Part shown: in pieces, positions 1 to 9,100 of the stretch | Position numbering within the stretch: position 1 is the first letter of the stretch | Layout of the letters: each line of letters begins with the position of its first letter | Assembly: GCF_000422445.1 (NCBI RefSeq) | Contig: NZ_KE383837.1 | Span: 682,001 to 746,000, forward strand | DNA length: 64,000 nt | Source of the DNA: Paenibacillus assamensis DSM 18201 | GTDB lineage: Bacteria > Bacillota > Bacilli > Paenibacillales > Paenibacillaceae | Reading direction: 5' to 3' | The notes under the pieces: generated by a model | Seen by the model: the letters and a program-made list of their open reading frames with translations, nothing else | Database searches by the model: none | Told to the model about the DNA's origin: nothing | Program-made: the position numbers and the translations under genes

Positions 1-152
1 AGTGGATCGTACCATCCAATACCATCGATTACAGCGCCAGCCACAACGAGAATGGCCATCGTATGTGCTGGTGTAAGTTTTGCAATGTCAAACATAAGCT
101 GTCCAATTACACATATTAATCCACCTACAATAAAAGCCCATACAAAGGTCAT
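1..152 (-). CDS. spoVAE: Stage V sporulation protein AE (SpoVAE/SpoVAEb), N-terminal part, cut by window edge
   Basis: Membrane component of the SpoVA channel that moves Ca-dipicolinate into the forespore and out at germination. The visible N-terminus begins MTFVWAFIVGGLICVIGQLM, a typical SpoVAE opening with a first transmembrane helix, followed by the conserved AKLTPAHTMA stretch. The ATG at 152 overlaps the TGA stop of spoVAD (ATGA), showing translational coupling inside one operon. The gene runs off the left edge, so its length cannot be judged. Confidence 0.9.
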   Translation of the reverse strand, partial: MTFVWAFIVGGLICVIGQLMFDIAKLTPAHTMAILVVAGAVIDGIGWYDP

Positions 153-1165
153 GGTGCATCCTCCATTTCGAGCGTAACCGCATGTGAAATACTCGGAATC
201 GTCTCCCCTTGCTGGTACGATAACGGCGACAACAAAGCACCCGTCGCGGCGATCAGCACCCGCTTTAACTCTCCTTTTTTCATACGCTGCAATATATGCC
301 CATACGTGACAACAGCCGTACAACCACAGCCACTCCCACCAGCCTGCACCTTCTGTTTATCGGTATCAAATACCATGAGACCGCAATCGTTGAACACAGT
401 ACCTTCCAATGAAAAATTGTTCTGTGCAAATAAATCTTTTGCAATAGCATGTCCAACCTTTGCCAAGTCACCTGTAACGATAAGGTCATAATCCGAGGCT
501 TTGCGCTTCAAATCTTCAATGTGGGTCTGGATCGTATCCACTGCAGCAGGAGCCATCGCTGCTCCCATATTGAACGGATCCGTAATGCCAAAGTCAATGA
601 CTTTACCAATGGTAGCCGCAATGACTCGCGGACCATCTCCTTGCTGGGCTACTACGGCTGCCCCTGCACCTGTTACCGTATATTGTGCAGTAGGCGGCTT
701 CTGTGAGCCGTATTCCGTTGGATAGCGGAATTGTTTCTCCGCGGTGCAGTTATGACTGCATGTCCCAGCCATCGCATACTTCGCATTGCCCGTATCTACA
801 AGCAGAGATGCAACAGCTAATGATTCCATCGCTGTAGAACAGGCGCCGAACACGCCCAAATACGGTATCCCGAGCTTGCGTGCAGCAAAGCTGCTGCTAA
901 TAATTTGGTTTAATAAGTCCCCACCAACAAAGTAGTTAATATCCTCGTCTTTCAGCTTAGCATTCAGCACAGCAAGTTCTGTCGCTTGTTCCAGAAGCTT
1001 ACGCTCTGCCTTCTCCCAGCTTTTCTCCTGCATGTCCAAATCATCGTGGACAAAATCAAAGGTCGCTGCAAGCGGCCCTTCACCTTCATCTGGGCCAACC
1101 ACTGTTCCCGTACTTATAATGACCGGCTTGTTCTTGAACAGCCACGTTTGGCGGCCAATATGCAT
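149..1165 (-). CDS. spoVAD: Stage V sporulation protein AD
   Basis: SpoVAD is the dipicolinate-binding, thiolase-fold subunit of the SpoVA complex and acts at the spore inner membrane. The protein opens MHIGRQTWLFKNKPVIISTG and contains the thiolase-like GACSTAMESLA stretch and a glycine/cysteine-rich GGSGCGCTAV segment, at about the usual length (338 residues from this start). I chose the ATG at 1165 rather than the upstream in-frame codon at 1183 because AAAGGAGGACGACGT lies directly in front of it, and SpoVAD proteins normally begin MxIGRQTW. It lies between spoVAC and spoVAE in one operon. Confidence 0.95.
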   Translation of the reverse strand: MHIGRQTWLFKNKPVIISTGTVVGPDEGEGPLAATFDFVHDDLDMQEKSWEKAERKLLEQATELAVLNAKLKDEDINYFVGGDLLNQIISSSFAARKLGIPYLGVFGACSTAMESLAVASLLVDTGNAKYAMAGTCSHNCTAEKQFRYPTEYGSQKPPTAQYTVTGAGAAVVAQQGDGPRVIAATIGKVIDFGITDPFNMGAAMAPAAVDTIQTHIEDLKRKASDYDLIVTGDLAKVGHAIAKDLFAQNNFSLEGTVFNDCGLMVFDTDKQKVQAGGSGCGCTAVVTYGHILQRMKKGELKRVLIAATGALLSPLSYQQGETIPSISHAVTLEMEDAP

Positions 1166-1241
1166 ACGTCGTCCTCCTTTCATTCACGTTGTTCTTCTAG
1201 AAATGTGTACATCATTGTGTACATAAAAGAAAATCATCTCA

Positions 1242-1739
1242 CTAATGCTTCAAGCCAAAAATGAGATACACCAACGCTACAAAAAAGGCAGCCACCGTTC
1301 CAAATACGATAACCGAACCAGCTAACTTGAACATATTAGCCCCTACTCCAAGCACCAAGCCTTCCGAACGATGCTCCATCGCCGCCGAAGACATGGAGTT
1401 GGCGAATCCTGTTACCGGAACCGCTGAACCAGCCCCTGCCCATTGAGCTAATTTGTCGTACACACCGAAGCTGGTCAAAACGACGGAAATAAAAATTAAT
1501 ATGCAAATGGTAGGTCCACTCGCTTCTTCCTTTGTCATATCCGCCCATTTCACTAATGCTTGCGAAATCGCTTGTCCGATCACGCAAATGGTACCGCCCA
1601 CTAGAAATGCTCGTACACAGTTAGCGAAGACCGAACGTGCAGGCTCCCGCTTCTTTGCGATTTGCTGATATTGCTGATCGGACATGTTCCATTGGCCGTC
1701 TTTCCACAATGGGGATTTAGATTTCGTCGAAGTCGCCAC
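1242..1739 (-). CDS. spoVAC: Stage V sporulation protein AC
   Basis: Integral membrane channel subunit of the SpoVA complex (mechanosensitive DPA channel in Bacillus). About five hydrophobic segments are visible, with conserved FLVGGTICVIGQAI and GVGANMFKLAGSVIVFG motifs near the start and end. An in-frame codon at 1826 exists, but it has no ribosome binding site. AGGAGGGTTGCCC precedes the GTG at 1739, giving 165 residues, close to the family length, so I use that start. It is the first spoVA gene here; spoVAA and spoVAB are not upstream. Confidence 0.92.
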   Translation of the reverse strand: MATSTKSKSPLWKDGQWNMSDQQYQQIAKKREPARSVFANCVRAFLVGGTICVIGQAISQALVKWADMTKEEASGPTICILIFISVVLTSFGVYDKLAQWAGAGSAVPVTGFANSMSSAAMEHRSEGLVLGVGANMFKLAGSVIVFGTVAAFFVALVYLIFGLKH

Positions 1740-1922
1740 GGGCAACCCTCCTGCCATCTTAATCGCATCTGTCAGGCAGATGTCTGTTACAGTATTTGTC
1801 CAATGAAGCGGGAATATGTTAACCATGACAATAAAGTTGATTGTTAGATTATGGGGATTATAGATTTGTGTGTAAGTAGCTTTTTCTATAAGGAGAAAAG
1901 GGGCTTTATGCTTTATTTACCT

Positions 1923-2057
1923 TTACGCTGCCTGCAATAGAAGATAAACAAGCAACACAAACAGCAGCAGCGCAAGAACATCAAACAAAAACGTGTATAG
2001 ATGTTGATTCGCGTCTAAATCAACTGATTTGGACTTATAGTTACCGTAAGAAACCAT
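1923..2057 (-). CDS. Small single-pass membrane peptide, 44 residues, unknown function
   Basis: A 44-codon ORF, too short for most gene callers, with a good ribosome binding site (AAAGGAGTGATAATT before the ATG at 2057). The first half is polar and contains KSKSVDLDANQ; the second half is a continuous leucine-rich hydrophobic helix ending LLLQAA. This is the layout of a one-helix membrane peptide with a short cytosolic head. It lies about 180 bases upstream of spoVAC on the same strand, so it may be a sporulation peptide co-expressed with spoVA. No family is recognised. The coding call rests on RBS, composition and position only. Confidence 0.6.
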   Translation of the reverse strand: MVSYGNYKSKSVDLDANQHLYTFLFDVLALLLFVLLVYLLLQAA

Positions 2058-2130
2058 AATTATCACTCCTTTACCTTAGCTGCATATTTCATTGTATGTG
2101 GCATTTGCCTGTCTGGACATTACCCATAGC

Positions 2131-2167
2131 AAAAAACCTTCTCTCCACTTTTGTAGAGGTGAGAAGG
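2131..2167 (-). terminator. Rho-independent terminator after the CBM9-like gene
   Basis: On the minus strand a CCTTCTC...GAGAAGG stem (arms about 10 bases with one mismatch) is followed directly by six T. It stands about 35 bases after the stop of the gene ending at 2201. Confidence 0.8.
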
Positions 2168-2200
2168 CTTCGGATACGATTATATTACTTATACTGCTGC

Positions 2201-2926
2201 TTATCGGACAAAACGCAGACAACCAAATCGTTCAGGCACATGGAAATTTATTTCCCCTGTAGGTGACCAAGCCCAGTAAGAACGTTCCTTATCTGTGTTC
2301 TCATCAATACGGTAACCATTGAATCTCCACTCACTTCCCTCTTGAGGAGTCGTGTTCAAATCTGTGAAGGGAAGTTCAATCATATATGAGAAAACACGCA
2401 CCTGTTCTTGTATCGATTGCTGGGCAGTTTGCTTATCATACGCAGTTGACTCCAGTTGTGTAACGCTTGTGCTCAGACCATCTGCATTCCATTCCAATAA
2501 ATACTCTCTTTCCTTACCTGGTTCATTCAAAATAAGCGCGTCAAACACAACGTTGTTAGGGCTCAAATTAAACTCATAATACTGCAATCCCTTTCCATCT
2601 ACATCGATAAACCATTCCACGACATCCCCATGAAACAAAAGATCATCTCGATCATGGTAAGGACTATGTATATAATCATCTTCGCAAGTAAACCTAATAT
2701 GCAGTGCTGCATCCGTCCAACATGCTTGAACAGTAGTTTGGAGTCTTGGCTGCTCCCCTGTTTCTACATCGACTAATTGGATCACCTGCATCTCCTGCCA
2801 GTCCATGTCTGCGGGCGCATGAGCGATATGTCGACACAAATAGGTTGGTACTGTGCTCGTACTTGCTGTAATTTCTTCACTGTTGCCAGATTCATTAGAC
2901 ACGGAGTGATACTCGATAACAGTCAT
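2201..2926 (-). CDS. Carbohydrate-binding family 9-like (CBM9/DOMON-type) protein
   Basis: A cytosolic protein of about 240 residues with the beta-sandwich pattern of CBM9-like domains: a WxDAALHIRFTCEDDYI strand, then DVVEWFIDVDGKGLQYYEFNLSPNNVVFDA, where the acidic and aromatic residues match the metal/sugar site region, and finally GSEWRFNGYRIDE and the closing YWAWSPTG. No signal peptide is visible, which is usual for the stand-alone forms in Paenibacillus. The start is uncertain: GGAG lies 9 bases upstream of the ATG at 2926, which I prefer over the codon at 2947. A strong terminator follows. Its ligand and role are not known. Confidence 0.7.
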   Translation of the reverse strand: MTVIEYHSVSNESGNSEEITASTSTVPTYLCRHIAHAPADMDWQEMQVIQLVDVETGEQPRLQTTVQACWTDAALHIRFTCEDDYIHSPYHDRDDLLFHGDVVEWFIDVDGKGLQYYEFNLSPNNVVFDALILNEPGKEREYLLEWNADGLSTSVTQLESTAYDKQTAQQSIQEQVRVFSYMIELPFTDLNTTPQEGSEWRFNGYRIDENTDKERSYWAWSPTGEINFHVPERFGCLRFVR

Positions 2927-3067
2927 ATTTGATAACTCCATTTCCACTATAAAATATACGATAAGTTAAAGTGTTATGCTATTGCATGAGAACTACGCAT
3001 TCAAAAGACATATAAATCAGGTTACACCTACAACCATATCCATGCAATTACTAAATTAATAACACGA

Positions 3068-3101
3068 AAAGACCGATTTCCAATTGGAAGTACGGCCTTT
3101 A
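3068..3101 (-). terminator. Terminator downstream of sigK
   Basis: Minus-strand hairpin with TTCCAATTGGAA at its heart and GGCCG/CGGTC outer pairs, ending in TTTT, just after the sigK stop. Confidence 0.6.
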
Positions 3102-3112
3102 TGTGTTTGGTA

Positions 3113-3811
3113 TTATTTTTTCTTATAAAATTCGTGATACAGCTTCATCAAAGCTCGCTTCTCAATCCGAGATACATAGCTCCGTGATATTCCCAGTTCA
3201 CGCGCTATTTCCCGTTGTGTTCGTTCGTCCCCTCCGCCATCCAAGCCAAATCTACCGCGAATGACTTCTTGTTCCCGTTCGTCCAAAATATCAAGATTGC
3301 GATAAATTTTGCTCTTCTCTATCTTCAGTTGTACTTTGTCTACGACATCGTCACCGTCTGTACCGAGAATATCGATCAAGGTAATTTCGTTGCCTTCTTT
3401 ATCGGTACCGATTGGATCATGTAACGATACATCTTTACGTGTTTTCTTCAATGAGCGTAAATGCATTAAAATTTCATTCTCAATACACCGAGCTGCGAAG
3501 GTAGCGAGCTTCGTCCCTTTGTTTGGCTGGAAGCTCTCTATTGCCTTAATCAATCCAATCGTACCAATTGAAATCAGGTCCTCCAAATCATCGCCCGTAT
3601 TATCGAACTTCTTCACGATATGCGCCACCAGCCGGAGATTGTGTTCAATCAGCATATTGCGTGAGTGCGCATTGCCTTCGGCCATCTGCAACAGATGCTT
3701 CATCTCATCCTCTTCGGTCAACGGTTGGGGAAATGCATTGTTTTTCACATAGGACACGAGCATAGATATTTGCTTAATAAAGAGGGCAATTGCTGTAAAT
3801 AAGCCCGCCAT
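3113..3811 (-). CDS. sigK: RNA polymerase sporulation sigma factor SigK, uninterrupted
   Basis: Late mother-cell sigma factor made as pro-SigK. From the ATG at 3811 (232 residues) it starts with the hydrophobic pro-region [20 protein letters not shown], then the conserved [12 protein letters not shown]. Region 2 holds [18 protein letters not shown] and [17 protein letters not shown]; region 4 holds [33 protein letters not shown] precedes this ATG; an upstream in-frame codon at 3934 would add 41 residues unlike any pro-SigK, so I reject it. In some bacilli sigK is split by the skin element; here it is whole. On the minus strand CATACAAT at 3911-3904 resembles a SigE -10 box. Confidence 0.95.
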   Translation of the reverse strand: MAGLFTAIALFIKQISMLVSYVKNNAFPQPLTEEDEMKHLLQMAEGNAHSRNMLIEHNLRLVAHIVKKFDNTGDDLEDLISIGTIGLIKAIESFQPNKGTKLATFAARCIENEILMHLRSLKKTRKDVSLHDPIGTDKEGNEITLIDILGTDGDDVVDKVQLKIEKSKIYRNLDILDEREQEVIRGRFGLDGGGDERTQREIARELGISRSYVSRIEKRALMKLYHEFYKKK

Positions 3812-3903
3812 GCCGGCCACCTCCAGAAGTCTGACGACGTTGTATTCTGCATGTTGCGCTACATCTGGCCTTTCACAACCTGCTGTTCGCAGCGCAGTGA
3901 TAC

Positions 3904-3911
3904 ATTGTATG
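3904..3911 (-). promoter_or_regulatory. Possible SigE-type -10 element for sigK
   Basis: CATACAAT on the minus strand matches the SigE -10 consensus CATACANT and would give a leader of roughly 85 bases before the sigK ATG. I cannot see a convincing -35, so this is tentative. SigE (with SpoIIID) drives sigK in Bacillus. Confidence 0.35.
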
Positions 3912-3964
3912 TAGGCGGCCGCCCAGTCGTGCATGTACGGTTCGATTCATTCTCAAACTAAATG

Positions 3965-3999
3965 AAAATAAGGTTAACCCTATCGTAGCGGCTAACCTT
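3965..3999 (-). terminator. Probable terminator of the biosynthetic operon
   Basis: AAGGTTA...TAACCTT inverted repeat (extended by GCC/GG pairs inside) followed on the minus strand by ATTTTCATTT. It lies about 110 bases past the last ACP gene and before the sigK promoter region. The rest of 3812-4108 shows nothing else I can name. Confidence 0.5.
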
Positions 4000-4108
4000 G
4001 TAAGATGAGGAGACTTTACAGACTCACTTTTGACGACTACCGATAACATCAATCTGAAATTTTTGACCATAAACACGCTAATTATTAGAAAATAAGCAAT
4101 TCACATAA

Positions 4109-4372
4109 TCATGCCAATCTGCAACTAACTCTATCAATGATTTTATTAATTGTATTGAAACTTTCAAACAAAAGTTCATCGTCATTAAAAATGACGTTAA
4201 ATATCTCCTCAAGTACGAGAACAAGTCTTACTGATTTTACTGAGTCTAATCCTAACACTGTTAAATCATCATCATATAATATTGCGTGATCCTCTTCTGT
4301 TATCTCAAGTATATCCCCAACTAATCGGGTAATTTTTATAGACAGTTCTTCCCTAGAAATCAACTCATTCAT
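4109..4372 (-). CDS. Acyl carrier protein, distal end of the NRPS/PKS operon
   Basis: An 87-residue stand-alone carrier protein. The phosphopantetheine attachment site is the serine in LGLDSVKSVRLV, and the four-helix pattern (acidic helix II, EEIFNVIFNDDELL) is normal for ACPs. The ATG at 4372 has AAAAGGGGTATC in front of it and is preferred to the codon at 4414. The gene overlaps the 3' end of the AraC-type gene by a few bases, so they are co-transcribed. It could carry the starter acyl chain, the malonyl unit needed by the AT-deficient PKS, or a group used by the BtrH-like release domain. Which of these applies cannot be told from sequence. Confidence 0.85.
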   Translation of the reverse strand: MNELISREELSIKITRLVGDILEITEEDHAILYDDDLTVLGLDSVKSVRLVLVLEEIFNVIFNDDELLFESFNTINKIIDRVSCRLA

Positions 4373-5178
4373 AAAAGATACCCCTTTTAATAATCTGTTC
4401 CTTCCTATACTCAAAGGGAGTTACACCAAAGTATTGTTTGAATACTGAAGAAAATTGAGATAAAGAGATGTATCCAACTGCTTCGGCTATTTGCCCTATT
4501 TTCAAATTTGTTGTCAGTAACAATTGTTCAGATTTTGACATTCGAATATTTTGTAAATGCCTAATAGGTGAAACTTTCAATACTTTGGTGTAAGTATTAC
4601 TCAAATAAACAGGATTACAATTAATAAGGTCAGCGAGTAATTGTAAAGAAATCGGCTTGTAATAAAATTTCCTTAAATATCTGTTAACCATTATTATCCT
4701 TTTGTCAATTTTACCTTTTGGCTTTTCTTCGCAATCCTTTTGATAAAGGGTACTCCATACAACATTCTCGATTTTTTCAGCATCTATTTCATGGATTGCA
4801 TCAACTTCAAAAACCCTAAGAAATTTACCAAAAAGTATACCACCATTACATTCATTTTTATGAATGATTATAGGTTGTATTGGGGTCTTATCTAGCTTCT
4901 TGTTTTTAAATATGATAATCCTTACTGTTACACGAGTATCTTTGCGTGCATTCTTTAATTGGATACTACTACCTACTACCAGTTGTTCTTCATTAATGAC
5001 ATACCGCTTTTTACCGCATATCTCTAAATAACTGGAACAATCTAAAATATAACAACTATTACTCCCACTTATCTCGTATTTCTGACCAGGAAATAAAACA
5101 AGTTGCTGTATTGAAGATAGAATAATCTCATCCCCCTTTAGGTAGTATTTGTATCGAACAAATGTAAAACACGCACAT
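4365..5178 (-). CDS. AraC-family transcriptional regulator with no usable start codon in frame (possible frameshift)
   Basis: The C-terminal 108 residues (ATG at 4691) carry two AraC helix-turn-helix units: SLQLLADLINCNPVYLSNTY and KIGQIAEAVGYISLSQFSSVF, ending FGVTPFEYRK. The same frame stays open upstream to about 5290 and encodes a plausible cupin-like sensor part (LVLFPGQKYEISG), but contains no ATG, GTG or TTG. An ATG at 5178 in another frame would join the long frame exactly if one G were removed from the GGGGG run on the minus strand (5132-5136), giving a full-length regulator. So this is either a frameshifted gene, a sequence error, or a gene with a rare start. As written, only 4365-4691 has a standard start. 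It probably regulates the adjacent biosynthetic operon. Confidence 0.7.
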
Positions 5179-5306
5179 ATCTTCTTACGGAAAATAATTG
5201 AATTTATAGTAAAATAAAGCTCTAGTTTATGGACTCTTGGCTTATTTGCAATAATAGTGAGGATAAGGGGAATGATATTAGGAAAAAGGAGTTAATCTTA
5301 TTATTG

Positions 5307-5337
5307 TCGAACAGGAGCACTTGTGACCCCTGTTCGA
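5307..5337. repeat. Perfect 9-bp inverted repeat between TrmH and AraC genes
   Basis: TCGAACAGG and CCTGTTCGA are separated by 13 bases. No T-run follows on either strand, so it is a weak terminator at best. Its position just upstream of the regulator would also suit an operator or processing site. Confidence 0.5.
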
Positions 5338-5378
5338 TTAGTAAATCAGGTTATACAACGAATGTGACGGGCTTCTTT

Positions 5379-6143
5379 TTATAGACTCATCTCTAATGCA
5401 TGTTCAACACGACTAAAGTGGTATATTGCTATACCTACTGCAACAGAAAGATTTAAAGAATCTATATCGGAACTATGGGGAATAATTAGACTAGTACTCA
5501 GTTCATGATAACTTTCATCCAATCCAGAAGATTCATTGCCAAATACAAGCGTATAATTTTCATGTGGATTAGCTACGGCTGAATGAAGTGTCCTATTACT
5601 GTTTAGCATAAATGAATACAAGTTATTGTTGTATCTTGCTCTATATTCATAGATATCCTCATATTCACAAATATTAATTTTAAAAACAGCTCCCATAGAA
5701 CCTCGTATTACTTTGGGATCAAACACATCTGCTGCTGGCTTGATAATACCTAGATTGGTAACGCCAAACCCAACCATTGTTCTTATAATGGAACCTAGAT
5801 TTCCCATGTCGCTCGGGTTAACAAGTATTATATGATTTTCTCCCTGCATTAAAAGTGAATTATATTTTTCAAAAATTCCAACGGCATAGCAATTTTCTTT
5901 CTTAGTTAGCTTATAAATAAGTTTATCATTTACTTCATATGCAATTCCTTTTTTATTGCACAAATCAAGTATGAGATCCACACCGGTATTATTCATACCT
6001 TTAGAGTGTAATAGTATCTTTCTTACCGTGTTTACCTTATGATGCAGCAATTCAATAGTAGGATAAACACCAAAAGAATATGAGATGTCCTGGTCTTTTT
6101 TATATACTTGATAAGCCACAATAATGCTCTCCTCTTTCATCAT
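5379..6143 (-). CDS. TrmH/SpoU-family RNA 2'-O-ribose methyltransferase, likely self-resistance
   Basis: A SPOUT methyltransferase of 254 residues with an N-terminal substrate-binding part (about 1-95) and a C-terminal catalytic knot. All three SpoU motifs are visible: NPSDMGNLGSIIRTMVGFG, FGNESSGL and IPHSSDIDSLNLSVAVGIAIY. The catalytic arginine in motif 1 (IIRT) is present. It begins 9 bases after the terminal NRPS, inside the operon, not with tRNA or ribosome genes. Members of this family protect producers of ribosome-targeting antibiotics (Tsr/NshR, AviRb) by methylating 23S rRNA, so a resistance role is the simplest inference. A housekeeping tRNA or rRNA target cannot be excluded. Confidence 0.85.
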   Translation of the reverse strand: MMKEESIIVAYQVYKKDQDISYSFGVYPTIELLHHKVNTVRKILLHSKGMNNTGVDLILDLCNKKGIAYEVNDKLIYKLTKKENCYAVGIFEKYNSLLMQGENHIILVNPSDMGNLGSIIRTMVGFGVTNLGIIKPAADVFDPKVIRGSMGAVFKINICEYEDIYEYRARYNNNLYSFMLNSNRTLHSAVANPHENYTLVFGNESSGLDESYHELSTSLIIPHSSDIDSLNLSVAVGIAIYHFSRVEHALEMSL

Positions 6144-6152
6144 GATTTAAGC

Positions 6153-9100
6153 TCAATCAATTCCACTAAACAGCTGGTCATAAAAATCAGATTCTAAAAT
6201 AGGAAGTTGGGATAATTTTTGTACAGAAACATCAAATTTTCTATAAGAATATTTGGACGAGTAAATATATTTTATTAGTACTGCACGAACGTAACTCCAC
6301 GTTTCAATGATTCTGTCCGCCAAATCAATGAGTAGCGGATTATTTATTTGAATCTCAATTAATCTATACTTTTCAAATTGTTTTGCCAAAATTACCTTAT
6401 TAAGAAATTCAATCAGCTCTTTATGATGGGTTTGTAATACTTCTTCATCGGATACTATCATTTTATAGTCGCCAACAAAAGAACTTAAATGCCTCAAACC
6501 TTCTTCAATTGAATCTCTGTGGAGTAACAAATTGTTGTTCAGGATACTTTTGAAATTATGGAAGTCATAACTAAGTTGATGTTCTAGAGTAGGGTAAAAT
6601 TCATAAAAAGTAGGGGAATTATTCTCATAAAATCGTTGAATATAACTTTCATACGCTTGTTTAATATCATTAGCAGGAATTAACTTGCTTTCATAAGACA
6701 ATGTGCCACGCTCCATAACTGTGAACATGTCCTCTTTCTCGTTATAGCCATATATAAAAAGTGTGTGTGGTTGATGGAATTTCATATATGAATCTAATTT
6801 AATAGATTCATAGTAGCAATCGATCCATATAAGAATCGGTCTTTTCTTGGAGGTAGTTGTTTTTATTTTTCCTATTATATCATGAATCGCATAATCTACT
6901 TCAAAAGATATCCCTTGATTTTTGCAGATTTCTTCAGCAGTTTGATTTTCAATATACTCGATATCAAAGTTAGTGGAGTTCGTGGAGTTTCTTGTATATA
7001 CGACAACATCATTGATGAGGAAAGGTGTGATACCTTTTTTGAAGTGCTTGATAACAGGAAAAAAGGAATTGAAAAAACAAGGGAAATAAGCAAGTTGCTC
7101 AACACTCTCAATCATATTTATCAGAGCGCCATAATAGTCAGTGACAAGTTGCTGTACATTGCGTTCCGAATATTCAGCACGATTATATCCAAATGAAATG
7201 GATAGCTCACCATCAATAACTTCACAGCTTATTTCAAAAGTATGCAATATTTCGGACTGAGGACTTAATGTACTCCCCATACTCATACCTTTTTTTATCT
7301 CACCCATATTCATATCAAGTATTTTGAACATGTTATCATAGTCATGGTTGTTGAATTGACCAAGATAATTAAATAGAATTTCAGGTTGAAATTGATGCAT
7401 CTGATCTTTTATATCACCATTATCAGATAGTAAATATTTGATTATCCCATAGCCAAACCCTTTGTTCGGAATATCTCTTAATGATTTTTTGATAGAATCA
7501 ATGCTGTTTCTTAAAGAATGCTCATTACTATTCAACATTACTGGGAATAATGAAGTAAACCAACCTACTGTGCGGTTTACGTTAAGATCATAAATCCCCC
7601 CTTCTCTTCCATGCCCTTCTAGGTTAACAGATATTCTCTCTATACCACACCATTTTTTTATAGCCATTCCTAGGGCAGTCAGAAGGATATCGTTGATTTC
7701 AGAATCATAATTTTGAGTCACTCTTTTTAAAAGAGTGTCCGTTAAGTCTGAATTAAGTTTCATCTCAATTACTTTCATATTATGAACTATTCGTTCGCTC
7801 TCTTCAATAATAAAATCTCGCGGTAACTTTTCAACATTGGAATACACGATGCTTTTCCAATAGTCCATCTCTTGTGGAAGCTCACTACGGTTACCATATT
7901 CCTTAAGTTTGTTGGCCCATGTCATATATGACTCTGTCTTATCCTGAAAGACAATGTCTTCACCTTGGAGGGCTTGTTGGTATCCAGTTGCAAAGTCATC
8001 CATTACAATCCGCCATGACACAGCATCTATAAGTAAGTGATGAACAAGAATCAATAAGTAATCCCCTGCCCCGAACCCTTTAAATAGAGCCAATTTCATA
8101 AGTGGGCCTTCCGTTAGATTTAATTGACTTTGTAACATAGCACTTTTTTTCTCAATCTCTACTTCCACATCACAATTTTCTTTTAAGATGATCTCTTCAA
8201 TATCAATTAGTTCATCCGAAATACCGTTATTCATTTGTCTAATGCCTTCTGCGGAAAATGCATAAACGATTCTGAGTGCATCATGATGACGTACCATTTG
8301 CTTGAACACGTTACTTATTATTTTTTTGTCAAAGCCTTGTTCAGCGTGCAAAATAACAGATTGGTTATAGTGATGCTTATTGGTAAAGTTCTGATCAAAA
8401 AACCAATGCTGTATAGGAGTTAGTGGTAACTCGCCTTCTACAGTACCTTGATCAATATTACGATTAACGAGAGTGACATGGTTCTTTAATTGCATAATTG
8501 TTACATAATTAAGAATATCTTTTATATTCACAAAATAACCGTATTTTTGAACTCTGGCTGCTATTTGCATAGCACTAATCGAATCTCCACCCAATTCAAA
8601 AAAATTAGATGCTACACTTACATTATCAGCACGCAGCACCTCTGAAAAAACCTTAATTAATACTTCTTCAATATGGCCTGATGGAAGTACAGATTCTGTA
8701 CTGTCATTAGAACGCGGCATAGGAAGTGATTTCCTATCTATTTTACCATTATACGTAAGATCAAATTTATCCAACTGAATAATATAATTTGGGATCATAT
8801 AGTCAGGAAGGTGTCCTTTTAAATACTCCCTCAACTCTTCACTTGTCGTTTGACTATGTTGATACATAACTACATATGCACAAAGAAATTTACCTCCATC
8901 TTCCTTCTCATGTGCCATAACCACCGTTTCCTTTACGTTTGGAAACGAAGCAATTGTCTTTTCAATCTCATTAGGCTCAATTCTATGTCCTCTGATCTTA
9001 AGTTGATAATCCTTTCTACCAAAGTACGTAATCGAACCATCTGGCAACCAGCAACCTACATCTCCTGTTTTATACATTTTATTATCATCTACAAGGAACG

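Noticed and set aside
3309-3752. 147-codon plus-strand ORF opposite sigK
   Set aside because: Fully antisense to a conserved sigma factor, no SD and serine-rich shadow composition.
3113-3811. Possible skin-like interruption of sigK
   Set aside because: The gene reads through both conserved regions without a break.
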